A stretch of DNA of 64,000 bases. Source: Thunnus maccoyii. Lineage: Eukaryota; Chordata; Actinopteri; Scombriformes; Scombridae. Shown piece after piece: positions 1 to 19,915 of this stretch; the first letter of the stretch is position 1; each line of letters begins with the position of its first letter. Location of the stretch: NCBI RefSeq assembly GCF_910596095.1, contig NC_056550.1, positions 14,912,501 to 14,976,500 of the forward strand, written 5' to 3'. The notes below the pieces were generated by a model. The model ran no database searches and was not told the origin of the DNA. It saw nothing but the letters and a program-made list of their open reading frames with translations. Position numbers and translations under genes: made by a program.

Positions 1-60
1 ACTGATCAACCCTCACGTGACTCCCAAACGATACTGAGATTATACTCAACGAAATGCACC

Positions 61-1396
61 TTTAAAGGAGAGGTTCACAATTTTTCAAGTCTGTCTCAAA
101 ACAACAGTCAGGTGCCCAAATGAACAGTGAAAGAGGTTTTCCTCGCTGTAATCATTCTTCCTGATCATACCGGCTGTTAAAAGATCCCCTTTAAATGAGT
201 TTTCGATGTAAGTGATGGAGGTCAAAATCCACATTGTGTCCACACAGTCATTTTGTACAAAAATGTGTTTAAAAGTGGCTTCAGCAGTCTGAGTTAGTCA
301 TATCAAGTGGATATCTGCCACAGTTACAGTCTTTTTGACCTATAACCTCGAATGTCTGTCCGTCACTGACTGACTGACTTACTCACTGATTGATGAAGTT
401 ACACCATTGGTCGGTCAGCCCAGTGTTGTAGTTTCCTAGTTGGCTGTTGCTGTTTCAAAATGAATTGGTGCCAACAGTTTCTATTACGTTCTCAGGAGAT
501 GTTTACAGCGGAGCCCCGAGCACAGCTTACTTTCAGTGAGACTGATGCTGCAATCCATTGTACTCGGAACTTGAAAAAAAATTACCTCTGACATGGAAAA
601 GTGCAATGGAACGGTCATTCAAGTTGGAATTCCATGTCGGAAACTCAGGCAAGATCCATCTACCCTGAGTTTGACAACAGAAACACACCTGACGTCACAG
701 CAGTATTCACAGTAGTAACAGTATTACCTTTTCATCAATTTTTACTTTATGTAGTATTTGTGTTGTGAAACGTGCTGTAACAACTTTGTAGCTGCCATTT
801 CCATTCAGTTGATTTGTGCTTGATAGAAGTATTTGTGAGCATGTGGTACTAGCCTAAGCATGTCATGTGATATGCTATTTCAGTACACTTTAACAACAAA
901 TATTACTGGGACCACTACAGAAAATTGAAGATGAACATTTGATATCCAGGAATTCACATTATAGACACTAACACTGACTGTCCCTCTAACAAATTGGCCA
1001 CAGTTTCATACATTGACCATACATGGCCCATCCAGAAACTAGGTTTTGACTGAGTCAAATTCCCTCTTTGTGTTTCCTTGGACAGTGTTTCCCTGTTGAG
1101 CTGTGGTGGAAAAATAGTAACAAAAAGAGGAACTTTGGCACTAAAAAGATTGAAAGATATCCACTTGATTTGACTAGTTTGGATGACTGAAGCTTCATAT
1201 TAACTTCGGATAAACATTTTTGCACAGAAGAAGGCTTGTGGATTTTTGTCCCCATCACTTGCATTATAAGTGCATTATGAAGGGATCTTGAAATGGCCCA
1301 TATGAACAGGAGGAATGATTATGGCAAGAAAAAAACAATTTCAATGTTCATTTAGGCACCTGACTTTTGTTCTAAAATGTGAACCCATCCTTTAAT
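61..1396. mobile_element. Foldback (long inverted repeat) non-autonomous element, copy 1
   Basis: The left arm (about 61-330) and right arm (about 1035-1396) are imperfect inverted repeats. Both carry the GGTTCAC tip, the CAGGTGCC block and the CAAAAATG block in opposite orientation. A second copy lies at 39392-39991. Here the centre (about 340-1030) is enlarged by unrelated sequence, which suggests a nested insertion. The outer tips read TTTAAAGGA and TCCTTTAA. No transposase is present. The superfamily is not assigned; a TTAA-type target site is possible but unproven. Confidence 0.75.
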
Positions 1397-4300
1397 GTTA
1401 CTTTACCTTTAATATCCGACATAGTTGGATTTTGCTGTGATATTTGGTTGTATCCCTCAATAATGAATTGCAAATTGATTAACATATAGGAGAAAATTAT
1501 CAGAATAATTTGTAACTTGTAACTTACTTAAAATACAACTATATTGTCATAATTTACTTTCTGATGTATAGATGAGTTTGTTTCTTTCTAACCACATGGT
1601 GTGTCAGCAAATAAAATATTAAAAGGTTGATTTTTATTATTATATTATTATTAATTTCTACATTTAATATGTAAGTGGTTGAATCAGGGAGAGAGAGAGA
1701 CGCCATATTGGTTGGTCTGTGTTGTATTTTTTGTATTTGTGTGTGTTAAATTGTTTTTATTCTTCTTTAAATGAAAAAGTCCATTCAAACTTAACAGAGA
1801 AGTTGTTGCAAAATCATATGTATTACACTATCATGTAATTATGGTGTGGATTTAATTTCTGGCAAATCATCTACTTTCAGAATTGCTTCTGAATACAATG
1901 TCTCATACCAAAGACTATTTAAACTTTATTTAATAACCTGGTTGCTGTGATATACATAGAGCCATTCTGCACCATGATGTGAGTTATGGACACTGTCATT
2001 GGCCTCTCCAGGTTTCATTGCTGCAGTCCACTGTGTTTAGTTCAGTGATGAGCATAAATTTCCCTCATGCAGGAAAGCTAACCATTGTCGACAGTATCAC
2101 ACAGGCAACAAGACTACTTATTTTTTAATTCAATTTGTCCAAACATAGTTCATCCAATGAATTGAAGTGAGCTCCACGCTTGTAACACAAACCTGTAAAA
2201 TTGCATCTGTAGCTTTCCAACACAATCAGAAACATAAAAGACTCATTTCAGATTGAACAATGAGGACTTCTGGACGAGACTCTTACATAAGAATGGAGAA
2301 CCATTAGGTTAGGAAATAGTGGAATGGAGAATACACACACAGAGCTTTGCAGAGCTTGTTTCTACAACACACGTGGTTTCAATTATAGCATTCCTGCCTC
2401 TGCAAAGAAGGAGGGGGTCTCACTTCCTGTGTGCATTACTCCAATGGTCAAGCATGAACAGATGTTTTAATGTATTCATTTGTTTATTCATAGGTGTCTC
2501 TTTTGGACAAATGTTTTACTCTTAATCCCTTGTTCTAAACAAAGAGAGATTCTCCAGACATAACACAAACTGTTCTTCTGATGCTATTTCATATAGTTGT
2601 GATGTTAAGACTGTAACTTCACAATGTAAGATTGCAAGATTTACCTTCTTTTCTACATATAGTCAGATTGGGTTTGACATCTTATTAGAGATATGGTAGA
2701 GCATGAAATTGTAATGTTACTACATCTCTTCACCTTACATTTTCTTTGCTACCTACCTAAGATAGTAATGGTAACAGGGCCTGAGCAGACCCTGAGTGGC
2801 TCAAATGAGTCATTTTCTGCAAGTTCACATGAGCAGGGCCAAAAGAATTACACAATCCACGGAACCCCCTCGATCCGGCGTGATCCAGTCTTGTGCAGCC
2901 GAATGAGGAGCTTTCACATCACAGCAAGAGAAACAGGAGACCCACAGCTGGAGCCATGAAGTTACACCTGGATAAATGCGCTGCCATAAGGTGGGGGGGG
3001 GGGGGGGAATACATCAGTGATCCAGCATCAGCAATGGCTGGATATTTGGGAACATACACCCAGACAGTGTTTGTTTTCTCTGCACTCTGGCATGAAGCGA
3101 AGGTTGTGACGACCTAACCATGTGTTTTAAAGGAAATCGAAATTCTGGAGATGTGTGCCACTTAGTGGAGCGGAGAAAAAAAAACTTGAGGAAAAAGCCC
3201 TCAAAGAGATTTGTAAGTTAAATTTCTTGGCAAATTTGAATCTGGTGGTGAATGGGAAAGAGAAGCAGGGTGAAACAGGAAGAGTGAAGCCCCTCAAGTC
3301 CCACTACTGTCTAGTCAGCTTTTACATACTAGACGTATTGATGCAAAGTAGTTAGCACACAGAACAAGCCCTGATTTGAATATTCTCTGTGCTACATATG
3401 GAAAATAGGTCATATACATAATGTCGGCGATAGGTTTGGGAATAGACAAATACACTGTTACTGTCCATTTATGTCAGCGTATGACCTGGTCAAGCACAGC
3501 GTCCTCATTGAAAAACAGAGGAAGTTCCATTAAAAGCAATTAGATTCCTGACTTTGTCTCTCTGGCCCACGTACACACTCAGTATGCTCTATTCCACATA
3601 AATGTCATGCTAATGTGTTTATGAGTCATAAGAGAATCATAAGAGAACATTTGGCCCAGATTTCCACAGTGCTGAGCATGCAGATGGAGAATATAAATCA
3701 TTAAAATCAACAAAATATCAGTTTGATTCAGTCGGTGCTTGACTAAACTGGACTAAATATAGTAAGTAAGCAGAAATGTAAACTCTTCCACCTCCTAGCC
3801 TCAGAACAAAGGCCACAAAGTAATCCCCCCACCCCCACAAAAAAAACAAAAAATGTCTGTGGCTTGAAGTGAACATGTGTGGGGTTTTCGGGCTGTCTGA
3901 CTCCCTGTCTCTCGTGCCGCTGAGGGTACATACCCTCAGGAAGGCACACGTCTGGCCGATTAGGCCGACCATCATGGGAAACGTCTGGGGTACTCCTGAC
4001 CGACTTCACGTGACCTGATTGAGCAGTCATACCGCTTCATATGCTCCAATCGCCACGGCTATGCCCAGAGGGCGATCACCTCCCCCCTCAAAACTGCTGA
4101 CCCCCACACACATAATTACACACACATATACACACACACACACAGCTAAATAAGCAAACCTTTGCATCCTTAACTTTAGTTTTTCTACCTCCAACTCTCG
4201 AAAATCAAGTAACCACATTCCAGCAGAAACCCCCCCCTTTGAGTATTTGCTTTTCTCTGTGATATAAAAGAGATTTGAGGAGCGCTTCTTTGTTGAAGGT

Positions 4301-7300
4301 TGGGGAAGAAATTGTGGTAAGAATTTATTTATTTTTTGGCATTTTTTTTTCACTGGCGCTGGGGAGTTCCCAGTCCACCTTCTTCTACGTTTTCATACCT
4401 CAAATATAGGCCTGACTGTCCTAAACCAGGGGATGTGACGGGGTTTCACACCCCTTTCCTGTGATGGAGGACAAGGGGGTTCATCTTTAGGTGATGGTAT
4501 GTGTGTGTGTGTGTGACAGAGGTCACAGGAAGCAGAGTGCAGCAGGATTTCCTCCTTTGCTTTGGTTTAAGATCCAACTCTGCATTTTCACCACTTCTTT
4601 CCTGCCACCATCTGATCGAAGGGCAAAGTTGGGGTGATTTTTCTGGGATCCAAGGACACATAAGAGTAGGACTCTGTTTTCCAGGCACAAAGGCAGCAGT
4701 GTAAGCCTGAGAACTTGAAAGTAAAGCTGTGCGTTACATACAATCCTCCTAGACCTGCTGCGCTGTTATATAACAAGGTGTAAAGATTACTCTGGAATTT
4801 CACGATAAGCATGAAGCTCATTCTGAAGCTTTACAAAAGGTTTTTACAAATCATATGCTCAATTGCAAAATGAAATGACACATAAAATAAAACAAAACAA
4901 AACAAAAAAAAAAAACAGCTCATCCCGAGAAGTCATTTTGATGATTTTCACAAGAGAGATTATGTGATTGGGATACAGTATAACAGAAAATAGAAGAGTG
5001 CAACATGCAAGATCAAACAATAACATGAGATAAAGGCATGAATGTTCCACCAAGCATCAATAGCTGAATGTTGATCCTTTAATACCTCTCTGCATGAAAA
5101 TGAGCTGTTAAGTCAAACACAGCTGACAGTTTATATTGTAAAATAAGTGTACATTGAATTCCTATTTATTTGTATTACTGCAACAATAAATGTGACATTA
5201 TATTTGAATGCTGCTAGAGAGAAAATGATCTTAAAATGAATATCAAGGGTTTTTTTGTCCACCCTGTTTGTTAATCAGTGAAAGGTAAAATTAAAATAAG
5301 TGAAATGAAACAACTGTTTTTGCTGATTTTTGCTGCTGTGCTCAGTGTATCACTCCACTTATCCCTCAAATTAATCCAGAAATGCGTGAAATTACAAAAA
5401 AGTAAGTTCACATTATGAAAACATAAAAAAAATGTCACACTTACGCCTCCTAAAATAGGCAAATATTTGAATGCTCTTTTGCTTGTATGACCTATTTCAT
5501 CCTCACTATACGGCAAATACAACATCACAAATCTCCATCCTCCTCCACATTTCTCTCTCTCTCTCTCTCTCTTTTGCTTCCTCCTCTTCTCCTCCCCCAC
5601 TCCTTTGATTCAGTTTTGAGGTCAGCTCGGAGCTCATCTCAGCACCTGATCTCATCCTTTTTAATGCTTTGCATATGCTTCTCCACCTCGGTCAACAACA
5701 TTTGAATTGAAGGTGTACATCAGGTCTTTTTAAATAACCACAAAGAGGACGTTACACACAAAGTGCCAAAAGCACTTCCACCAAAACCTCAAACTGAGGG
5801 TGGGAGGGATCAGCATAAATCACAGTTTAAAGACTAATGCATCAGAGCTGAAATCAAGTGGATTAATGTTTGATTACATGTAGCATTAGTAGTCCTCTCT
5901 CCATGCATGGATGTAGTGTATTAATGTGTGTCATTTATAAATGTCCATGAGTAGCTGTCAATCATGCAGATGGATGTCATGCCACAATAGAAATTTTGAT
6001 GCTGTTTATTAAGCAAATAAAAAAAGACTGTGTCACAATATTGCCGAGCAAATACTAATACACACACACACACGAGTCCCTTTGCAAATATGTGAAGATT
6101 AAACGCAGGTCTTCATTTGTGTCATTGATTTAGCTTTTGTGAAGCAGTCATTGCAGAAAGGCAACTTTGTTCTGTGCAGGAAATGATTCCAAACAAGACG
6201 TGACATTTAGTTGAATTTGAATTTAGGCCTCATTTCCTGTTTGGTTGCGAAGCGCAAAGTTGGCAGACACATAAACAGTTTGGCTTTTTAAAATGAAGTG
6301 TAACAGAGCCTATGATGTAAAGGCACAAATATGCGGTGTGGATAATCTTATTGGGATTTATACAACTTTTGCATGGAAAATATTAAAAAACAGACTGTGG
6401 ATAAAAAAAACTTAAGATGGCCAAAATATATAAAAGAGTGGATTTGTTGAGCAAAAGAAAATGTGGGGGGAAATGAATGCTTCTTTGCCATAAAGTGAAG
6501 TTCAAGAGTTTCAATGGAAAACTAAAGTTTCTCCTCAGTGTGTCACCTTTTATAGATGTGTATTGTGTGTGTTTGACCTTCTGTAGTAGTCCCAGAAACA
6601 AAACAAAAAACTGATGCTTTATACAATGCATCAGTCCAAACAAACAAATAAAAACCAGAAGACAGAAGACAGAAGATCTTTCACTATTGAGCTTTATGCA
6701 GGCTTTGGGAAACCAGACTACCAGGCTCTGTTTGTCATCCATAATATTTCCCCCTAAGCTTACATAGAGTATTAAAAACATTAAACAAATAAGTCAAATA
6801 CATCTGCACATGGGTAGATTAGCAAATACAGGCTAAACACCTTACAAAACTGGTTTGTGATCAAACCTGGATAGCAGTAATACAGCAACTAAAGGTCGAA
6901 GTGCTGACATCAAAAGACACCAAATCTCAAGATCCCTCACAAACAAATGGTGTAAAGTTTATGAATAATGTGTATGGAATCTGGTACTGTACATTAAATA
7001 TACTGCATTGCAGCTTTGATTGAATTCCTGCCATATCTAGTTGCAGTATTATCACTCTTCCACACACAGTCAAATAAAACACATGCTGCAGATGCCAAAG
7101 GCTAAAACTCTATAATCTTTATACCACAACCCCTCTTTTTTTCTGAGGGTACAAATGGTGGTTGGCAAAAACAGAGTAAAGATAACCCGACTTATCCTTC
7201 ATCTATAGATCTCTCTCTCTCTCTCTCTTTCTGCCAGTCCTCTATGATAACCCTATTAAAATATTTTCCTCTGGCAAATCCCTGAGAAATAAATCCTCTT

Positions 7301-8370
7301 TTTTTTTTCCAGAAAGGGGGGCGGGCAGGAAGGTTTGTCTGTCACATGGAGAAATACAGTTGCCTTGGCAACCTCTGATGGTTTTTTACACTGCAGCCTG
7401 GCATCACAGTGACTGCTTGGGATAAGTTTGCTGGGGACATTTTTGTGTGGAGCGAGGGTGTCAGCAGTTTGGAAATCTACTTAAAAGAAGCGTACATTCA
7501 AAGGAAGTGTCGAATGGGCCTAATTCATTACAAGTGCTCACTCTCTCACTAAACACTGAGATAGAGCGCAGAGGATTTTCTAATTGTTTGAGGAGCATGT
7601 TTCCTGCAGCCTTCTGAACATATGAATGACACATTTTATGAAAATCTCATGCAATAAATAACTGTGGCAGAGCAAAACTTATATTGTAAATAAGGGCAAA
7701 TGGAACAGCAGAATTAGTAACATAACACAAAGTGTCAGTTTACTGACCTGGTGATAAAGTGAATATCTCTCTTTTTAATTTTTTTTTTTTTTTTTTTTTT
7801 TACAAGTTTACATTTAAATTCCCTCTATCGCTGTCCTATCAGCCTGTATCCTCCTCCTGGCAGCTGATGATGTGTGTTTTCAACAGAGAGGAAAGCGAGT
7901 ATTGATGGCTGCTGCCCCTGTGTGGACACATGTGGTACTACAGCAGAGTCATGCTTCGCCTGAATTATATGAACAGGCTGGCATGTTCAGCCTCTTACTG
8001 TCTGTGTTGATAAATCTAAACTTCAGTGAGGCATGTGCATTTGCAGAAGTGAAATACATCAGTCAACGCATTGACTGATAGATTTGTACAAAAAACAATG
8101 CTAGTGTTTTGCGCACTATTATCTGTATGTGTCAGTGAAAATACCAAGAACCCACTGTGAGTTAACCCACTTTATAAGGACACTTTGCTCAGATAATTTC
8201 GCTGAAACTTCAGAGTGTAAACTTGAAGCTTGGAGTTTGAGATTGATGGAGGACATTTTTACTGAAAGTTGTTAGGAGGCTTGTGTTAAAACTCAGAATC
8301 CAAACATTAATACCAAATGACAATTGCGTCAGTATATTTTTGTAAAATACTTCTGTAAATGAGAGATTTC
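1397..8370. other. Gene-free stretch with simple repeats
   Basis: No exon with family resemblance or good splice context was seen on either strand. The ORFs here are short and look random. Contents are A/T-rich sequence with a G run (2993-3008), AC/GT dinucleotide runs (about 4126-4145 and 4498-4515), CT runs (5552-5571 and 7209-7228) and a T run (7778-7801). It could hold distal regulatory DNA or the far 3' end of the gene to the right, but nothing here proves either. Confidence 0.6.
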
Positions 8371-8374
8371 AAAA

Positions 8375-8562
8375 TTTGACTTCTAATAAATTTGCAAAAA
8401 AATCATTCAACACTCAACATGCTTTCACTTTGTCATTATGAGTTATTGAGTGTGGATTGATCAGCTACAATGGCAGTTTTTTCCATTTAAATTTAAATCT
8501 GTAACAAACATAAGTGTGCAATAAGTGAAGGAATCTAAATACTTTCTGAATCCACTGTAACT
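8375..8562. mobile_element. Tc1/mariner-type terminal fragment
   Basis: The stretch holds the blocks TTTGCAAAAA, CACTTTGTCATTATG, TGTGGATTGATCA and CTTTCTGAATCCACTGTA in the order known from one end of a widespread fish Tc1-like element. It finishes at a TA dinucleotide. Only one end is present and there is no transposase. The family assignment rests on memory of the consensus. Confidence 0.6.
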
Positions 8563-8834
8563 GGATGATTAACCTTGTTCAACTAAATAAGTAATAGCCT
8601 TTCTGATATTAATCAATCTCAGGTTATTTTAGAAGTATATGATTATTAAGAGCTTATAAATGATGTTTGTGAATATTCACCTAAAGCACAAGGTTTTTCT
8701 CTCCCTTTAAAACTCCAGATCTTCAGTGTATTAATATGAACAAATTAAAAGTAAAGTTACTTATTGAACTGAACTGATAAAAAAAAAAATTGATAACCAT
8801 AACATTAAAGTATGAGTTAAAAATATGGTGAACT

Positions 8835-8985
8835 GGGGCACCCTGGTGGCCTGGAGGTTGAGGTGCTGACCATGAACTGCAAAGTTTCATTCCCTCCTTC
8901 TCTCTCTCTCTCTTTCTCCCCTCATTGCCTGCTAAATCTGTACTGTCAACTTATTAATAAAGGCATAAAATGTCTGAAAATATCC
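8835..8985 (+). repeat. tRNA-derived SINE, internally shortened
   Basis: It starts GGGGCACCCTGGTGGCC with a box-A-like GGAGGTTGAGGTGCTGACC. Then come a CT-rich body and a tail with TTAATAAAGGCATAAAA. This is the layout of a common fish tRNA-derived SINE. The box-B region seems deleted between the CATGAACTGCAAAG block and the CT-rich body, so the copy is probably unable to be transcribed by Pol III. Confidence 0.65.
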
Positions 8986-10412
8986 TTTTGAAATCGTGGC
9001 AATTTGTAAGGGAATAAAAAAATGACATACATGTTGAGAGGCAAACTGAAGAAAATCTTGGAACAACTTAATCTAATATATTATAATGTCATGTTCTCAT
9101 GCATTAAGAACTGGATCATGTTTAAATCCAAATGCAATGGTGTACGTTGCAGGAGGTGAAATGTTTTTGCTAGTGTGTTTTTGTCTTTTTAAATTGAATT
9201 TCCATATTGAACATATAACCAGAGGGAAAAAAAACTGGGGAGACAATGGGAGAACTTCGATGAAGGGAAAGGGATTGTCACATTTAGCTGTTTATATGTT
9301 GTTTGACAATATGTAATGTAAAACGACATGCATGTATAATGGGAAAGTTAAAGATTCTTTAAAAAGGGACAATATTTCAATGTATTTCAATGTCAAGGTA
9401 CTTCAAAACACAGCTGAAAAACATGCCAAAGAATTCAAAAGGTCAAAAAAATCATTTTTGTAAACCTCGAAAACTGTTTTGAGAATTACAGAAAGGGCCG
9501 AGAAGGTTGATTTCATGAATTTATTACTTCCCAAACTCAGTCATCCTTAACCTCAATTCCTGTGACTTCAACCCCCCTCGCACACACATTAATCACAGAC
9601 ATAAAAACTTGAGACAAATGCAGCTACAAAAAGTTATTTTCCATGTAACATTTTTTCCACTAACATCACCTTTCCAGTGCCACTGATATGCAGAAACACA
9701 ACAGTGAGTGTGACGACGACGTGTGTGTGTGTGTGTACAAACACAAAGAGGACATGCAGTGAGTCCCCTCAAGACTGCATTTAATGACAGACTACACATT
9801 TCCAGTAGAACAGTTGCGGAGAGGTAGCTGTACTGTTTAAAGACCATGTACCTGTTACGTAGCGTACCCCAAAATGTTTTGTTTGTATCATGCGGTGTAG
9901 ATATTTACGTTTTAAATTAAAGTGAAATGGTTCCACTTCCTCCTGTGAGATGTTTACACTGGGAGCCTAATAAACATACATTTCAGACAAAAAAAAAAAG
10001 TTCCACAGCAACAATCACCGAATCCACCGCTCCTCCGACACAATCTTCGCGGACAGGCGGACAAGCGGACAAGCGGACAAGCGGACAAGCGGCTCCTGAA
10101 TCTGATGCGGCAAGTTAAAGAACAGGACTGCAAGGCATCTTTTCCCTTTCCAACCTCACATGTCGATGCTCGCTGCAGCTCATTTTTCACAGACATCGCC
10201 GCTGTCCTTCCCCTTCAAAGGCACTGGACTCGTGTGACAAAGGTTGATTGCAACAACCGGCTGTGTCACTCTGTCGCATTGTCACACCAGGTTGCAGAAT
10301 GAGTATATTCTCCCTCCACATCGTTGTGCAGTGTCAGCCAGTTTTCTTACAGCGTGTAAACATGGCAGTGCTCCCGGCTCCTTATTTAGGTCCAAACGCA
10401 GGCATTGAAGAG
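8986..10412. other. Spacer, probably including the 3' UTR of the SMIM10-like gene
   Basis: No coding exon was recognised. Because the SMIM10-like gene reads leftward and stops at 10413, part of this stretch is likely its 3' UTR. I could not fix the poly(A) site. A GT run lies at about 9720-9736. Confidence 0.5.
10049..10092. repeat. 8-bp tandem repeat GCGGACAA
   Basis: Five head-to-tail units, GCGGACAG then four of GCGGACAA, run from 10049 to 10088, followed by a partial GCGG. The array is GC-rich in an A/T-rich setting. It sits about 320 bp past the stop of the SMIM10-like gene, so it is probably within its 3' UTR. Confidence 0.9.
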
Positions 10413-12359
<1,947 letters not shown>

Positions 12360-12692
12360 GCATTGATCGTTCTGAGTCATTTTTTAAGAAAAAAACCCCC
12401 CACTAAAATCTCTAGTTCCAGCTTCTTAAATGTGACTGTTTTCTGTTTTCTTTAGTTTTCTATTATACTAAACTAAATATCTTCAGGTTATGGACTGTTG
12501 CTCAGGACAAAACAAAACATTTGAGGTTGCATCTTGGGTTCTGGGAAACAGTAATTGTCATTTTTCACTATTTTCTGACACCTTTTAGCCCAAGAGACTA
12601 ATCAATGAATCGAGAAAATAATCGACAGAGTCATCTATAATGAGCAAATTGTTTACATTATCAATTAATCTACAGATTGTTCTTTTGGTTCT
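12360..12692. repeat. Fish TIR repeat of the 'GCTGCAAC' family, copy 2
   Basis: It shares long blocks with copy 1: TCCAGCTTCTTAAATGTGA, TTTTCTGTTTTCTT, CAGGTTATGGACT, AAACAGTAATTGTCATTTTT, and then an ATTAATC-rich end. It is non-coding. Confidence 0.75.
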
Positions 12693-13957
12693 TTGATTAT
12701 GAAAAATGCTAATCACAATTTCCCAGAATTCAAAGTGACAAATGTTTTTTTCCCCCTGACCAGCAGTCCAATCCCCAAATATTCAATTTACAATTATAAC
12801 AAACGGAGAAAAGCAAGGTAAATCTTTTCATTTAAAACTGGAACCAGTGAGTGTTTGTGTTGCTTCATCAATTACTATCAAAATTGTTGGCAAATTAAAT
12901 TTCTGTGTTTATCTTTTATTACATAATTGTCTTTTAGTCAGTCTAGAAGGCTGTTTTCACATTCATCTGCTAAAGTAGGGAAGTTTCTCACCTTGAATCT
13001 GAGTTTAAGGGGCTGACCTACGAGCATGATTTGTGACACTACAACTAGTTTGGAACAAATCATGGTCCCGTATACAACTTACACTAGTGTGATATGAAAA
13101 CTTGAAGCCTGCAGTGCACATACACTGAGAATGGACTTTACAGTGAAGTAGACATCTTGTGTCCAGCAGTAACACTTTTGAAATGAAACATATTTGCATA
13201 TTCATAGACACAATTTATTATTCCAAGGAGAGGATTATTATGTCTGGAGATTTCCTCCAGACATGTAATGTCCTAACATGTCTGGAGGGAATCTTTAAAG
13301 CCCGTTATGTGGTTATTGGGGACAATACACAGCCTGCAAGGTATTATTCAGGGACGAAATACCTTATTTGCGGTGCATAGCGTAATGACGTCATGTCCTC
13401 AATTCGTGTCACACTCTAAATAGTCCGTATTAGACGTTATCGTTTTTAACTAACCAAGCTAAAATCTTCTTTTAAACTGCTAACCTCCCGATACATTTTG
13501 TCTGATTACATTCTCTGGTTTTAGTAAAGCCGTTGGATTGCTAACTACTTGTTTTGAAGACAATAAGCTCGCCAAAGTGTCTGTGGGCGTATCAACCCAC
13601 CTAGTGCACCGGATGCACCACCTGGTGGTGGTGGTGACTAGCTTCATTTTTTTTCCTTCCTCAGGGGTGGTGGCCGCTGTTTTGCTTCATAGCTTTCAGA
13701 TCAGCCCTACGAAAGCATGGGAATGTAGCGAGGGGAATTTCAGTGTAAACTTGTGTTAAAAGTGCTCGATAAGTTACTGTAAGTTTCCCGGACGAGCTGT
13801 TCCGCATCTTAGGAGCTCCGCTGTAACGTCGAAGGCCGTTTGAGAGACGCTGTTGGGACATTTCGCCAGCGAGCGACCCCGGACAAAGGAAAAGAGAGTT
13901 GTGAGCTAACGTTAGCTGGCTCCCGGGCTAACTTAGCATTCCTCTAGCTGCGGCGCA
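12693..13957. other. Spacer and 5' region of the Rac gene
   Basis: No coding exon is seen. From about 13590 the sequence becomes GC-richer, and it carries a GCTAACGTTAGCTGG motif at 13904-13920 just before the Rac start codon. The last few hundred bases are therefore probably promoter and 5' UTR. A short palindromic motif cluster at 13240-13288 is described in the findings. Confidence 0.5.
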
Positions 13958-18285
<4,328 letters not shown>

Positions 18286-19915
18286 GACTTCCTCCACTGG
18301 ATCGGTTACAGGGGAACATGACCGCTAGTGGTTAGGGTGGCTAAAAACACAGGAGAAACACACCAGTATACACACGATAACAATGTACTCCAGATTCTTT
18401 CCTTCCATACGTGTAGCTACAGCAGTTATACCAACCATTTCCATGAAGAATTTGACATAGGGTCAGATTTAGGAGAAGGGGTTGGAAGATTATAGACCCT
18501 AGTTTTTTTCTTAACATCGTATACTGTCTAGACAAGACTATGAAATTATGAAATTCTTGAGGCCTTCTAAACATGGATTGGATTTTTTTTTTTTTTTTGG
18601 AAAATAGACCGTGGAATGTTTTCAATTTGTTCTTCCACTGGTTGTCCTCCTTTTTTGTTTACAGTCTCGGTCGTTTGTTTTTGAGTGGAAGAAATATTGC
18701 CAAATACATTCTGCAGACATGCTGTATTTCAGTCGATAAGAAAACCTTTTGTTCTATTGTCTCAAACCCACTACACCTTCAAACTACAGCTGACCATTTG
18801 CTGTTGTGTGCTGCTGTTTTGTTCAGCTCCATAATAGATGGCATTTTATTAATTTCATTTCCACTTTGCGAGTGCAGTCACGTGTCATCGCACTGTCAAA
18901 CAAGGAACTTGAAGTAACCATCTGTGAAGTTCTTTTTTTGCCTCAAATTACTGTTCATGTATCATAATCTCTTTTATCAGTAGTTAGTTTTTTCAATCCT
19001 AGCAAACGTGATTTATGTAAAATTCATTCTCATGGATTGAATGACGCCTGAGACATACTGAAAATTCAGACCGGGAAGAGGTCTTCTGACACCAACAGTG
19101 CTATTAATCCCTGAAAAATCAAAACGATCCAGTATTTTATGTGTTTGGCTCCCACTGGACCTGTCAGGTTAATGGTATTTTTTTTTTTTTTTCTTTTCCT
19201 CTTTTGCAACATTTCCCTAGAAGTGTCTCAACTGTATAGCCCAGGAGTGCAAAGCTGAAAACTTTATTAGATATCGGATTAGAACTGTTTAGGTGTTTCG
19301 GTGGCGGGGAACAAGAGCACCTTTAATGCTCTGTGGGCATTTATCAGAAACCTTTTGTGCAGCACATTTGATTTATTTTTTAATAGCATCACTACTGGCT
19401 AAGCAATGTCACTATCACTAAGAAGAGCATTTATGCCTGCTAATAACAGTAACAAAGCTACTGTCGGTTATGGTGTAGTATACAGTGTACTCATCTTTTT
19501 GTTATAATCATGTGATTGACTATTTTGTATCTTTCTTCACAGAAGTTACACTTCACTCACTGTATTGTTAAACTAACACTATGAATATCCTTTGTTTATT
19601 ACCTCTACAGTTAACGCTACCTTAATCTCCCTACAAGCCTAGCTTTTTGTAATTAATGCTGATAGCATGTATGTGCAACATATACTGAAAACTAAGATTA
19701 GAATTGCTACAGTTATATTTTTTGCCTATTTACAAAATGTATTTGAACTACTAGATCAGGGGTTAAGTACATGTTGCTCATCTGTATTGTATTCAGACAT
19801 CAAGCTGTGCTTTAATTCAAGCCAATGTTGTGACTCTTTAGTTTTATGGATAAAAGCTATTGTCACTTTTTGAAAAAGCCAATAAATTCCAATAAAACTG
19901 AAACTCTACTCTGCC
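18286..19915 (+). other. 3' UTR of the Rac gene with poly(A) signals
   Basis: About 1.6 kb of A/T-rich, non-coding sequence follows the Rac stop. Two AATAAA hexamers occur close together at 19881-19886 and 19891-19896, so cleavage is expected near 19910. The ORFs inside are random. The next gene on the right reads toward this end, so the two genes converge. Confidence 0.7.

Noticed and set aside
6383-6781. 132-aa ORF in the left gene-free region
   Set aside because: It is low complexity, hydrophobic from A/T-rich antisense DNA, with no homologue I can recall.
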